DNA of 64,000 nt from assembly GCA_028285545.1 (NCBI GenBank), contig JANQPA010000040.1:124001-188000 (forward strand), written 5' to 3'. Of the stretch, positions 37,279 to 45,677 are shown in pieces. The notes below the pieces were generated by a model. It saw only the letters and a program-made list of their open reading frames with translations. It ran no database searches and was not told the DNA's origin. The position numbers and the translations under genes are program-made. Each line of letters opens with the position of its first letter. Position 1 is the stretch's first letter. This DNA comes from Saprospiraceae bacterium (GTDB lineage Bacteria > Bacteroidota > Bacteroidia > Chitinophagales > Saprospiraceae).

Positions 37279-38547
37279 TTACCTTACTCCAATAATTGTA
37301 TTATCCGGAATAAATGCTTTTTTCTGTAATACTACTATTCCATCTTTTATGTAGTGGGTATCTGTTTCTTCATCTTTGAGGTTAGCTCCTCCCCGGATTT
37401 TCACATTATCCCCTATTCTGCAATCTTTATCAATAATTGCATTTTCGATATAACAATTTTCACCAACCCCCAGGGGTGCATCCTCCCGGCTTTCTATTTC
37501 ATCGATGGTTTCATAATAGTCATTCCCCATAACAATGGAATTGATGACCTCTGTATTTTTTCCAATACGGGAACGAATACCTACAATGGAGTTTTCAATT
37601 TTTTTTGCATGAATGATGCTACCTTCTGCAATTACTGTATTGTTGAGCATGGTCCCAAATACTTTGGAGGGTGCTAACATCCTAGGTCTGGTAAATACTG
37701 GATTCACTGCATCGTAAAGATTAAATTCCGGAACATCTTTGGAAAGAGCAATATTAGCTTCAAAAAAAGAAGCTATAGTTCCTATATCCGTCCAATAGCC
37801 GCCATAGGAATAACTAGCTACCTTATAACCACCGTTAATAGCTGCAGGAATTATTTCTTTGCCAAAATCTTTTGCATCTGGTAAATCCTCAAAAAGTTGC
37901 TCCATAAAGGCTCTCTTAAAAATATAAATACCCATGGAAGCCAAAAATACTTTTCCTTCTTTGGCATATTTTTCTGCCACAGGTGAGGCCCAATCACTTA
38001 GGATATCCTGACTTGGTTTTTCGATGAAACTTTCAATAAAACCTTCTGTATTCACCTTCATAATGCCAAAACCCGAAGCATCTTTTGCTACTACAGGGAT
38101 GGTGGCAATTGTTAAGTCAGCATCCAGATCAACATGAAAACCTCCAAGTTCTTTAAAATTCATTTGATATAGCTGATCGCCAGATAGAATGAGCGTATAT
38201 TCATATTGATGATTTACTAAATGGTGCATGGATTGACGTACAGCATCGGCTGTCCCCTGAAACCATTGATCACTACTATGTGTTTGTTCAGCCGCCAAAA
38301 TGTCTACGAAGCCCCGGGTGAAACTATCAAAGTGATAAGTATTCTTTATATGTCTATTTAAAGAGGTGGAATTAAATTGGGTCAATACAAACATCCGCTT
38401 TAATCCTGAATTCAGGCAATTCGAAATTGGAATATCAATGAGCCTATACTTACTTCCGATGGGTACAGCAGGCTTAGAACGTTGACTAGTTAATGGGCGT
38501 AGGCGAGAACCTGTGCCTCCTCCTAAAATTAAGGAGATGGTGTTCAT
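37279..38547 (-). CDS. glgC: Glucose-1-phosphate adenylyltransferase (ADP-glucose pyrophosphorylase)
   Basis: Starting at the ATG that places MNTISLILGGG at the N-terminus, this is 422 residues; an ATG 12 bp upstream is also possible. It converts glucose-1-phosphate and ATP to ADP-glucose. Motifs are the nucleotide-binding GGGTGSRLRPLT, the Asp-containing LILSGDQLYQM, the sugar-phosphate FIEKPS and the GYWTDIGTI region, followed by a left-handed beta-helix tail (~300-422; SRIGKNTEVINSIVMGNDYY) used in allostery. It lies 76 bp downstream of glgA in the same direction, so glycogen synthesis is likely one operon. Confidence 0.93.
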   Translation of the reverse strand: MNTISLILGGGTGSRLRPLTSQRSKPAVPIGSKYRLIDIPISNCLNSGLKRMFVLTQFNSTSLNRHIKNTYHFDSFTRGFVDILAAEQTHSSDQWFQGTADAVRQSMHHLVNHQYEYTLILSGDQLYQMNFKELGGFHVDLDADLTIATIPVVAKDASGFGIMKVNTEGFIESFIEKPSQDILSDWASPVAEKYAKEGKVFLASMGIYIFKRAFMEQLFEDLPDAKDFGKEIIPAAINGGYKVASYSYGGYWTDIGTIASFFEANIALSKDVPEFNLYDAVNPVFTRPRMLAPSKVFGTMLNNTVIAEGSIIHAKKIENSIVGIRSRIGKNTEVINSIVMGNDYYETIDEIESREDAPLGVGENCYIENAIIDKDCRIGDNVKIRGGANLKDEETDTHYIKDGIVVLQKKAFIPDNTIIGVR

Positions 38548-38623
38548 GTTGGTTACCATATCTTCTGTTTATAATTTCATCATATAATTAGTGACTTGAA
38601 AGTCGATAGTTGAATTGTATTTC

Positions 38624-40060
38624 TTATGAAAGCAGCTGATCATAAATGGCAGCATAATCACTTGCTGATTTTTCCCATGAAAAATTCTGGGACATGATTC
38701 TTTTTCTGACTTTTCCTAATTCTTCTTTTTCGTGATACAATTGATAGGCTCTATAGACAGCGTGGTGAGCATCTCCAGTGGTAAACTGGTCAAAACGGAT
38801 TCCTCTTCCAATTTCTCCAGGTGAACCAAGATCAATTACAGTGTCCCTTAGGCCACCAACTGTACGTACTACTGGTATCGTTCCATACCTCATAGCATAC
38901 ATTTGATTTAGTCCACAGGGCTCCACCCTTGAAGGCATTAGTAAAAAATCTGAACCTGCATAAAGCTGGTGAGCCAAACCTTCATTGTATTCAAGGGCCA
39001 CATCCAGGCGTCCCCGATAACGTCCTTTTAAATATTGTAATTCTTGATGTAGAGATAATTCTCCAGTTCCCAATATCAGAAAAGCTACCTCCAAACCACT
39101 TTCCAGTACCTGCCGAATTAAACCAGGTAACAAGTCAGCACCTTTTTCTCTCCTCAAGCGGCCAATAAAGGTCAAGGTTGGTAAATTGGGATCGAAATGG
39201 AATTTATTTAATAATTCTGCTTTATTCTTTGATTTAAAGGTATGGACAGCTCTTTTTAGTTTGTGACTGATATAAGTATCAGCAGAAGGATCCCAAACCT
39301 GGGTGTCAATACCATTCAGAATACCTATTGCTTTATGCCCCTCACTCCTAATTAGTCCTTCCAAGCCATTAGATGAGGTTTTTAATTCTTCTAAATAAGT
39401 TGGCGAAACCGTCGTTATCTTCCATGAAGTTTTGATGGCCGTAGCCAAAGGATTGATGGCATTACCCCAGTCTAATAAACCACGCGCATTAGCATCAAAG
39501 AAGGGAAGCAAATGCATTTTAGTCCAGGAATAAGCACCATGATATTCTCCATTATGAATGGTAAACATCGTCGGTATGTTTCCTAAAATTTTATACTCTG
39601 GTGCATGTTTGATCATAAATGGAATTAATCCTGTAACATGATCATGGCAATGAAGGATTTGAGGCTTCTCCTCCATGTCTCTTATCCAAACCAAAACGGC
39701 CTGCTGAAAACATAGAGACCGTTCTATTTCGTCTCCAAAATTGCTGCCATCTTCAGGTTGATAGATTCCTGGCCTATCAAATTTTGTAGGAATATTTGCT
39801 ACATAAAGCGGGTATTCCAATTCTTCCCCCAACACTCTTTCAATGGTAAATGGCATCATGGCCTGAAACAGTCGAAAGGTACCAGTGTACACTGTCGAAT
39901 ACTGCTGCTGATTTAACCATTTGGTTTGATATTTTGGAATAACTACCGCAGAGGAAACCCCTGCCCTATTCAAATATTTTGGCAAAGCCCCAACTACATC
40001 CCCAAGGCCCCCAGCCTTGGCAGCAGGGTAACATTCCGGGCTAATTTGAAGTATCTTCAT
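38624..40060 (-). CDS. glgA: Glycogen (starch) synthase, GT5 family
   Basis: This 478-residue protein elongates alpha-1,4-glucan from ADP-glucose. The N-terminal ADP-glucose motif KAGGLGDVVGALPK is intact (residues 15-28), as are HDHVTGLIP, GILNGIDTQVWDP, the loop FIGRLRREKGADLL, and the C-terminal catalytic MPSRVEPCGLNQMYAMRYGT with its acceptor glutamate. Length fits GT5 enzymes. It is followed by glgC, giving a two-gene glycogen operon; no glgB, glgP or glgX is in the window. Confidence 0.94.
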   Translation of the reverse strand: MKILQISPECYPAAKAGGLGDVVGALPKYLNRAGVSSAVVIPKYQTKWLNQQQYSTVYTGTFRLFQAMMPFTIERVLGEELEYPLYVANIPTKFDRPGIYQPEDGSNFGDEIERSLCFQQAVLVWIRDMEEKPQILHCHDHVTGLIPFMIKHAPEYKILGNIPTMFTIHNGEYHGAYSWTKMHLLPFFDANARGLLDWGNAINPLATAIKTSWKITTVSPTYLEELKTSSNGLEGLIRSEGHKAIGILNGIDTQVWDPSADTYISHKLKRAVHTFKSKNKAELLNKFHFDPNLPTLTFIGRLRREKGADLLPGLIRQVLESGLEVAFLILGTGELSLHQELQYLKGRYRGRLDVALEYNEGLAHQLYAGSDFLLMPSRVEPCGLNQMYAMRYGTIPVVRTVGGLRDTVIDLGSPGEIGRGIRFDQFTTGDAHHAVYRAYQLYHEKEELGKVRKRIMSQNFSWEKSASDYAAIYDQLLS

Positions 40061-40230
40061 ATTTTATTTGGCCTGATTTAATAATTAAAATGCTCTTAAG
40101 TCCTTATAAAGAAAAAAGAAATGATAATTGGCTTTATTTGGAAAGGCGGAAAAGCAAAATTCAAGGTTATCTTAAAAATATTTTAGCCTTTGATTAAAAG
40201 GCCCAAGTGAGATTTTAATTTGGTTCATCT

Positions 40231-40284
40231 AAAAATAAAAAAAGGTAGAAAATGTCTCTAACAATTCTACCTTTTTTTATTTTT
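40231..40284. terminator. Long-stem terminator at the end of the THX gene
   Basis: A 20-bp perfect stem (40231-40250 and 40265-40284) closes a 14-nt loop. The core GGTAGAA/TTCTACC is flanked by A-rich and T-rich runs in both strands. The right arm reaches the last base of the THX stop codon, so it most likely ends that transcript on the minus strand. Confidence 0.78.
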
Positions 40285-40412
40285 TAATTTTCTTTACTCT
40301 TCATGCTCTTCTCCTTTTCATGCTTTTTTTGCTTGTTAGGGTTAGGGCGAGTCTTGCCATAAGATCCATTTACGATCTTACCTCTTTTTGATCTTTTATC
40401 TCCTTTTCCCAT
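40284..40412 (-). CDS. 30S ribosomal protein THX (very small gene)
   Basis: This 42-residue, highly basic protein starts MGKGDKRSKRGKIVNGSYGK and continues TRPNPNKQKKHEKEK. The MGKGDK(K/R)(T/S)(K/R)RGKI...GSYGK(T/S)RP pattern is diagnostic of the bacterial THX family (bTHX), which fills a cavity at the top of the 30S head in Thermus. It is easily missed because of its size. It has a TACCTTTG -7 box 40 bp upstream and a long terminator at its stop, so it forms its own transcription unit. The Lys/Glu-rich tail after residue ~27 is longer than in Thermus. Confidence 0.88.
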   Translation of the reverse strand: MGKGDKRSKRGKIVNGSYGKTRPNPNKQKKHEKEKSMKSKEN

Positions 40413-40451
40413 TTTATTTTGACATTTTTAATTGAAAAATTAAATTCCCGG

Positions 40452-40459
40452 CAAAGGTA
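40452..40459 (-). promoter_or_regulatory. -7 box of the THX gene
   Basis: On the minus strand TACCTTTG matches the Bacteroidota -7 consensus and is identical to the boxes of rpsL and rplS, 40 bp before the ATG. No TTG lies at the expected -33 distance. Confidence 0.55.
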
Positions 40460-40538
40460 AGGAAATAATTTTACAGCTAAAAAAGAATAATAGACGCCTT
40501 AGCTTTCCCCATTTTAAAGATCCAACTGATATTTTCTA

Positions 40539-40546
40539 TACCTTTG
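40539..40546 (+). promoter_or_regulatory. -7 box of the GH3-like gene
   Basis: TACCTTTG occurs on the plus strand 34 bp before the ATG of the GH3-like gene. A -33 TTG at the usual spacing was not found. Confidence 0.5.
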
Positions 40547-40579
40547 TTTTCCTAATGAATTAAAACAGGCAAAAGATCT

Positions 40580-42088
40580 ATGGGATTCAGGTCATTCTTA
40601 GTAAAACCATTCGCAAAAAATATTGCCAGGTCAATTGACAAATGGTCTTCTCAGGCTGTTGAGGCCCAAAATGACGTTTTCAACTCCTTATTAGAAGGTG
40701 CCAGAAATACAAAATTTGGCAAAGACCATCAATTCGAGACCATCAATGATTATGAGTCATTCAAAAATAATGTCCCCATTCGAGATTATGAGGGATTAAA
40801 ATCTTATGTAGAACTTATTAAGGAAGGACAATCAGACATTCTCTGGAAAGGTAAGCCAAAATATTTTGCTAAAACATCCGGTACCACTAGTGGAGTTAAA
40901 TATATTCCTCTTACTAAAGAAAGCATGCCCAATCATTTTGGAAGCGCCAGAAATGCCTTATTCAATTATTATGCCCGTACCGGAAAAGGAGGCTGGTTGG
41001 ATGGAAAAATGATCTTCCTGTCTGGTAGTCCTGAGTTAACGGAGATAGGCGGAATTCCTACAGGCAGGTTATCGGGCATTGTTAACCATGAGGTTCCCTC
41101 CTGGCTAAGAACGAATCAGTTACCCTCCTATGCCACCAATTGCATTGAGGATTGGGAAACAAAATTAGAGCATATCGTTAATGAAACCATAGGCGCAAAT
41201 ATGAGTCTTATTTCAGGTATTCCCCCCTGGGTTCAAATGTATTATGAACGCTTATTGGATCGGTCCGGAAAAAAAAATATAAAAGACCTGTTCCCAAATT
41301 ATAATGTATTCGTCTATGGTGGCGTAAATTTTGAGCCTTACCGGGCTTCCTTAGAAAATCTGGTCGGGAAAAGAATAGATAGTATAGAAACCTATCCTGC
41401 CTCTGAAGGATTCATAGCCTTCCAGGATAGTCAGGAACATAAGGGACTACTTCTAAATGCTTATTCTGGAATTTTCTTTGAATTTATTCCTGCTGAAGAA
41501 ATATTTAATGATGCTCCCACCCGGCTTTCACTTAAAGACGTTGAGATTGGAGTTAATTACGTGGTTATTATCAATAGCAATGCAGGTTTGTGGGGATATA
41601 ATATAGGAGATACCATTGAATTTGTTTCAAAAGATCCTTATCGTATTTTAGTTACCGGTAGGGTCAAACATTTTATCTCTGCCTTTGGTGAACATGTAAT
41701 TGGTAAGGAAGTGGAACATGCCATGCTCACTGCTGCCCAGGAATTGGGCATTACAGTAACCGAATTCACGGTTGCTCCACAGGTAAATCCTCCAGAAGGG
41801 GGAACACCCTATCATGAATGGTTTGTTGAATTTGATCAAGCTCCTCTTGATTTGGAAAAACTTGCCAAAAGAGTTGATGAATTGATGATAAAGCAGAATA
41901 TTTATTATGAGGATTTAATCAAAGGCAATATTCTTCAAGCTCTTAAAATTCGACCTTTAAAAATTGGGGCATTCAGAGAATACATGAAAACTCAAGGGAA
42001 GTTGGGTGGCCAAAATAAAGTGCCTCGGCTATCAAATGACCGAAAAATTGCCGATCAATTATCTTCTTTAATTATTAATGTGCATTAG
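40580..42088 (+). CDS. GH3 auxin-responsive-like (acyl-adenylate/amido synthetase) family protein
   Basis: This 502-residue protein belongs to the GH3 branch of the adenylate-forming (ANL) superfamily. ANL-like motifs are visible: the P-loop-like FAKTSGTTSGVKYIPLT (about residues 96-112), YPASEGFIAF (about 274-283) and the hinge-region GRVKHFISAFGEHV (about 358-371). Plant members conjugate amino acids to hormones; bacterial roles are mostly unknown. It should be cytosolic. The lipoprotein gene follows in the same direction 94 bp downstream. Family confidence is high and substrate unknown. Confidence 0.88.
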   Translation: MGFRSFLVKPFAKNIARSIDKWSSQAVEAQNDVFNSLLEGARNTKFGKDHQFETINDYESFKNNVPIRDYEGLKSYVELIKEGQSDILWKGKPKYFAKTSGTTSGVKYIPLTKESMPNHFGSARNALFNYYARTGKGGWLDGKMIFLSGSPELTEIGGIPTGRLSGIVNHEVPSWLRTNQLPSYATNCIEDWETKLEHIVNETIGANMSLISGIPPWVQMYYERLLDRSGKKNIKDLFPNYNVFVYGGVNFEPYRASLENLVGKRIDSIETYPASEGFIAFQDSQEHKGLLLNAYSGIFFEFIPAEEIFNDAPTRLSLKDVEIGVNYVVIINSNAGLWGYNIGDTIEFVSKDPYRILVTGRVKHFISAFGEHVIGKEVEHAMLTAAQELGITVTEFTVAPQVNPPEGGTPYHEWFVEFDQAPLDLEKLAKRVDELMIKQNIYYEDLIKGNILQALKIRPLKIGAFREYMKTQGKLGGQNKVPRLSNDRKIADQLSSLIINVH

Positions 42089-42182
42089 TAAGATAGAATT
42101 ATCTGAAAATCATCGTATTGAATCGGTTTTAAGACCCAACCCTATCATCAAAAACTGCAGTCTAAAGACTAAAAAAGTAAAA

Positions 42183-42845
42183 ATGAAAACAATCCCCTTT
42201 GCAGCAATTGTCATTCTCATTGTTTTATGTTCTTGTGAAAAGCAAAATCTTGAGATTCGTTCAGATTTAACTCCTCAGGATATTTGCGAAAATTGTGTCC
42301 AATTTGATCAATTGGAGGTAGGCCAGGTAAGCTATTATGAACAAATTAAGGGTGAGCCTTATTATCAGTCCGATGATCCAGCAATAAAATATCTTCCCGA
42401 TACACTTTCCCTAAAGGTGATTAAAAAAGAAGGGAATATTTTTACCCTGGAAGAAACCCTTAAATCTAAACCTCAGGAGAGATTTAGCTATAATATTGAG
42501 CTCAGCAGTGAGGGAATCTCATTTTTTAAAGACAACACTGGGACTACTTCCAATATTTTTCCACTCCATAAACTCGAGACCATTAAATTGACTGAGGATA
42601 TGAGCACTTTTCCTCAGGCTAAAATGAAAGGTTGGTACATAGAAAACAATTGTGAAAGACAACCCTGTTATTTTCAGATTGAACAATTTTCAGGACTAGA
42701 AAAACTTATGGTATTCCTCGATTATAGCCCTATGGCCTATGATGGCAATGGTTTTTATGCCATTTATAATCAAAGTATGTTTGTCAGAATGGTTAGTGTG
42801 GGTGCATGGACAGCTGAAGGCAATGGTTGGGAATTGATATTTTAA
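42183..42845 (+). CDS. Lipoprotein of unknown function
   Basis: The ATG at 42183 starts a lipoprotein signal (MKTIPFAAIVILIVLCSC; lipobox VLCSC), giving 220 residues. An upstream in-frame ATG would overlap the GH3-like gene and bury the signal, so it is rejected. The mature part shows a beta-rich pattern (FDQLEVGQVSYYEQIKGEP, LSLKVIKKEGNIFTLEETL) and a CENC motif near the N-terminus (residues ~37-40) plus a later CERQPC pair, which could form disulfides. I recognise no named family. It follows the GH3-like gene but the functional link is unclear. Confidence 0.8.
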   Translation: MKTIPFAAIVILIVLCSCEKQNLEIRSDLTPQDICENCVQFDQLEVGQVSYYEQIKGEPYYQSDDPAIKYLPDTLSLKVIKKEGNIFTLEETLKSKPQERFSYNIELSSEGISFFKDNTGTTSNIFPLHKLETIKLTEDMSTFPQAKMKGWYIENNCERQPCYFQIEQFSGLEKLMVFLDYSPMAYDGNGFYAIYNQSMFVRMVSVGAWTAEGNGWELIF

Positions 42846-42892
42846 TAAATGAGTTTGGCTAAGCCCTGGGGCTTAGCCAAACTCATTTATTA
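42843..42892. terminator. Bidirectional terminator with 24-bp perfect stem and 2-nt loop
   Basis: Bases 42843-42866 pair perfectly with 42869-42892 around a TG loop. The GC-containing core GTTTGGCTAAGCCC is flanked by AT-rich ends. The left arm begins with the stop codon of the lipoprotein gene, and the structure ends 3 bp before the stop of the convergent hydrolase gene, so it probably serves both. Confidence 0.88.
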
Positions 42893-42895
42893 TTT

Positions 42896-43963
42896 TTATA
42901 ATTTTCCTGAAAAAAACTTAAAAATTTCCGGCACGGATCTGAAGAAAATACTTCCATGATCCTCCCCCTGGTATTCTAAAAACTTAAAATTACTCAAGGC
43001 ATTTTTTGTGGCTTGAAGGGCAGAAGGGTCCGCAGGAACAATATTATCGGCGGTCCCATGATAAAATTGAACAGGAAGTTTTTTCGCTTCGACACTCAGG
43101 TTATTTATCCCCCCTGCTACCCAAAGTCCACCGGCAATTGGAGCTAAAGCTTTGTACAACTGGGGATTTTTTAGCCCAATTAACATTGTTCCTCCTCCTC
43201 CCATTGAATGTCCTGTGAGGAATACCTTATCTGTCTGTATTGAATAAACAGCGGAAACCATAGAGGTTACATCTAATACATCTTTTTCTGCTGCATTTTG
43301 GTAGCCCAATTCAGCTTCTCTCCCTTTCGGTGTAACCAAAATAAAGCCATACTCTTTACCTTTTTGTTTAAAGATGCTGTTATTGGTCTTTCTATCGCCA
43401 TAGGAATCCATAATGGAATTTTCATCCCCAGTTCTACCATGCAATCCAACTATGAGGGGATTAGCCTGATTGATGTTAATGTTTTCGGGTACATACAGGC
43501 GAAATGGTTGCAGGGTCCCATCCAGATCCGAACGATAGGCCAGATGCATATCCCCTTTCCGAGATTTAAAAGGAGCTCGGCCAGATTGAAGATCCCCTAC
43601 TAATGATTCAGCAAGGTCTAAATCAGTGCTTGCATTGGGCACTTTTTTGAGAGCCTTACTTTTTTCTTCCTCCTTGAAAGTCTTCTGTACATCATTCAAA
43701 ATATAAGATATACTGCTTAAAGCAAGCTTTTTATCCTGCCCGGATTGCTGTAATTGACTAACTGGCAATCGATCATATTTGGATTTTACCCGCTGCCATT
43801 GGCTCTGCAGATTTTGCAATTCTACCGGAAAATCCATTTTTTCCGGAACGGGTATGTTGGGTTTAGTCCTTACATCAGTGCTAGAACTTCTACTAGCAAC
43901 GCATGAAAAAAATCCAAAGCAACAAAATAAAAGCAGATAAGAGTTAAATTTTAGTTTGAGCAT
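42896..43963 (-). CDS. Alpha/beta-hydrolase (PHB-depolymerase/esterase-like), lipoprotein
   Basis: This 355-residue protein has a lipoprotein signal with lipobox FFSC (Cys21), so it acts in the periplasm or on the outer membrane. After an N-terminal helical region (~40-150) comes the hydrolase core with the oxyanion motif IVGLHGRTGDE, the nucleophile motif LTGHSMGGGGTML, the acid in YHGTADNIVP and the base in EDHGSIF. It resembles poly(3-hydroxybutyrate) depolymerase or feruloyl-esterase-like enzymes; substrate unknown. It is divergent from the PLP decarboxylase, with matched inverted repeats between them. Confidence 0.85.
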   Translation of the reverse strand: MLKLKFNSYLLLFCCFGFFSCVASRSSSTDVRTKPNIPVPEKMDFPVELQNLQSQWQRVKSKYDRLPVSQLQQSGQDKKLALSSISYILNDVQKTFKEEEKSKALKKVPNASTDLDLAESLVGDLQSGRAPFKSRKGDMHLAYRSDLDGTLQPFRLYVPENININQANPLIVGLHGRTGDENSIMDSYGDRKTNNSIFKQKGKEYGFILVTPKGREAELGYQNAAEKDVLDVTSMVSAVYSIQTDKVFLTGHSMGGGGTMLIGLKNPQLYKALAPIAGGLWVAGGINNLSVEAKKLPVQFYHGTADNIVPADPSALQATKNALSNFKFLEYQGEDHGSIFFRSVPEIFKFFSGKL

Positions 43964-43990
43964 AATCAGAATTTATGTGGTCTTGAATCG

Positions 43991-44134
43991 GACATGTCAT
44001 GTTTAGATATGTCATATATAGCCACATGGTCAATTTTAAAATAAAATATTGATAAACAAGCAGTTAAAAACCAAATGGCATTTTTTTATTTCCATTTAAA
44101 GGGGACATGTCATGTCTAAACATGACATGTTATG
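43991..44134. promoter_or_regulatory. Pair of inverted 16-bp elements in a divergent promoter region
   Basis: ACATGTCATGTTTAGA (43992-44007) recurs exactly in reverse orientation at 44115-44130. The second copy is part of a palindrome (ACATGTCATGT-CTAA-ACATGACATGT, 44105-44130), and the first is followed by a partial mirror ATATGTCAT. They bracket the space between the hydrolase lipoprotein and decarboxylase genes. A shared dimeric regulator could bind both; this is inference. Confidence 0.55.
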
Positions 44135-44204
44135 TTTTTTTCCTACACTTAATAAACAACTCCCCTACTTTTTTTATTTTGCCAATAACAAATCAATAAT
44201 AAAC

Positions 44205-45650
44205 ATGTTAAAAAAGATAAAAGCATTAGAAGAAAAATCACGTAAGTTGGAAGTTGCAAAAGAGCTCCGCGATCATTGGAATTATCAAACTCAGCAATAT
44301 GCTAATCATTTTTTGGATGTTCGAAATAAAGGCAAGACTTATGTAGGCGATGATCAGCCCAAACAATTACTGGAGTTCCAGGACAATCCTCGGCCAATTG
44401 AAGAATTAATTGATTATATAAATACTAAAGTAGATGATACCGGCCTCAATCCTGCTTCGGCCAAACACTTCGGTTATATTCCTGGCGGGGGGCTATTCAC
44501 GACTGCACTAGCAGATTATATAGCAGCCACCAGCAACCGTTATGCAGGAATTTCTTATGCCAGTCCTGGCGGGGTTCGCATGGAAAATCAATTAATCAAA
44601 TGGATGTGTAAACTTATGGGGTATCCTGAAAGTGCTCTTGGCAACCTGACTTCCGGGGGCTCAATTGCTAACCTCATAGCGGTGGTTACCGCAAGAGATT
44701 ATGCAGGGCTAAAAGCCATCGATTATCCCAAGGCATGTATTTATTTAACAGAACATGTTCATCATTGTGTACAAAAAGCTCTTAGAATTGCAGGACTGGG
44801 AGAGGTCCAAATTCGATATGTCCCTGTAAATGAGGAGATGAAAATGGATACCTCCTCTCTGGACGAACAAATCAGGAAAGATATACAGAATGGTTTCAAA
44901 CCTTTTTTAATTGTGGCCTCTGCAGGAACCACAAACACAGGAGTAATTGATCCTCTAGATGATATTGCTGAGATTTCCGAAAAACATAATATTTGGTATC
45001 ATATTGATGCAGCCTATGGAGGATTTTTCATATTAATGGAAGAATTAAAAGATAAATTTAAGGGCATAGAAAGATCTGATTCTATTGCTATTGACCCTCA
45101 TAAAGGCTTGTTCATTTCCTATGGCTTGGGAGCTATTTTAGTAAAAAATGTAAAGGCTGTATATGACACTCATCATTACATTGCCAATTATATGCAGGAT
45201 GCAATTAATCCTGATATAGATATCTCACCTGCTGACATGTCTCCAGAATTGACCAAACATTTTAGAGGGATGCGTATGTGGTTAAGTATGCACCTTTTTG
45301 GATTAGACACTCTAAAAGCTGCTATTGAAGAAAAGATCTGGCTTTGTCGATATTTTTATAAAAAAATTCAAGAACAAGGTTTTAAAGTAGGGCCTTATCC
45401 TGAATTATCTGTTATGATATTCAGATATATTCCTGAAGATGAGGATGCCGATGGTTTTAATCAAAAACTGGTCCAATTTATCCACGATGACGGGCGGGTG
45501 TTTTTGTCCAGTACCACTATCAATGGAGTATTTTGGATTAGGATGGCTATTGGAAGTTTTAGGAGTCATTTGGAACATGTGGATTTAAGTCTAAAGATTA
45601 TAGAAGAAGGAATCCTTAGCCTAAATCAAAAAATTCAGGTTGAGAGTTGA
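44205..45650 (+). CDS. Pyridoxal-phosphate-dependent decarboxylase (group II, aromatic-L-amino-acid type)
   Basis: The ATG at 44205 (MLKKIKALEEKS) gives 481 residues; an earlier ATG lies inside the intergenic palindrome and adds 31 unlikely residues. The group II decarboxylase fold is clear: SPGGVRMENQLIKWM, NLTSGGSIANLIAV, the cofactor-stacking TEHVHHCVQKALRIAG, the Asp pair HIDAAYGGF, and the Schiff-base lysine Lys300 in DPHKGLFISYG. The enzyme should decarboxylate an amino acid such as an aromatic L-amino acid or glutamate. Substrate cannot be fixed from sequence. It is monocistronic. Confidence 0.9.
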   Translation: MLKKIKALEEKSRKLEVAKELRDHWNYQTQQYANHFLDVRNKGKTYVGDDQPKQLLEFQDNPRPIEELIDYINTKVDDTGLNPASAKHFGYIPGGGLFTTALADYIAATSNRYAGISYASPGGVRMENQLIKWMCKLMGYPESALGNLTSGGSIANLIAVVTARDYAGLKAIDYPKACIYLTEHVHHCVQKALRIAGLGEVQIRYVPVNEEMKMDTSSLDEQIRKDIQNGFKPFLIVASAGTTNTGVIDPLDDIAEISEKHNIWYHIDAAYGGFFILMEELKDKFKGIERSDSIAIDPHKGLFISYGLGAILVKNVKAVYDTHHYIANYMQDAINPDIDISPADMSPELTKHFRGMRMWLSMHLFGLDTLKAAIEEKIWLCRYFYKKIQEQGFKVGPYPELSVMIFRYIPEDEDADGFNQKLVQFIHDDGRVFLSSTTINGVFWIRMAIGSFRSHLEHVDLSLKIIEEGILSLNQKIQVES

Positions 45651-45677
45651 ACACTAATATAGAGTCCAGATTAGTCA

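Noticed and set aside
44112-44204. An upstream start for the PLP decarboxylase
   Set aside because: The ATG lies inside the intergenic palindrome and the added residues do not resemble the family N-terminus.
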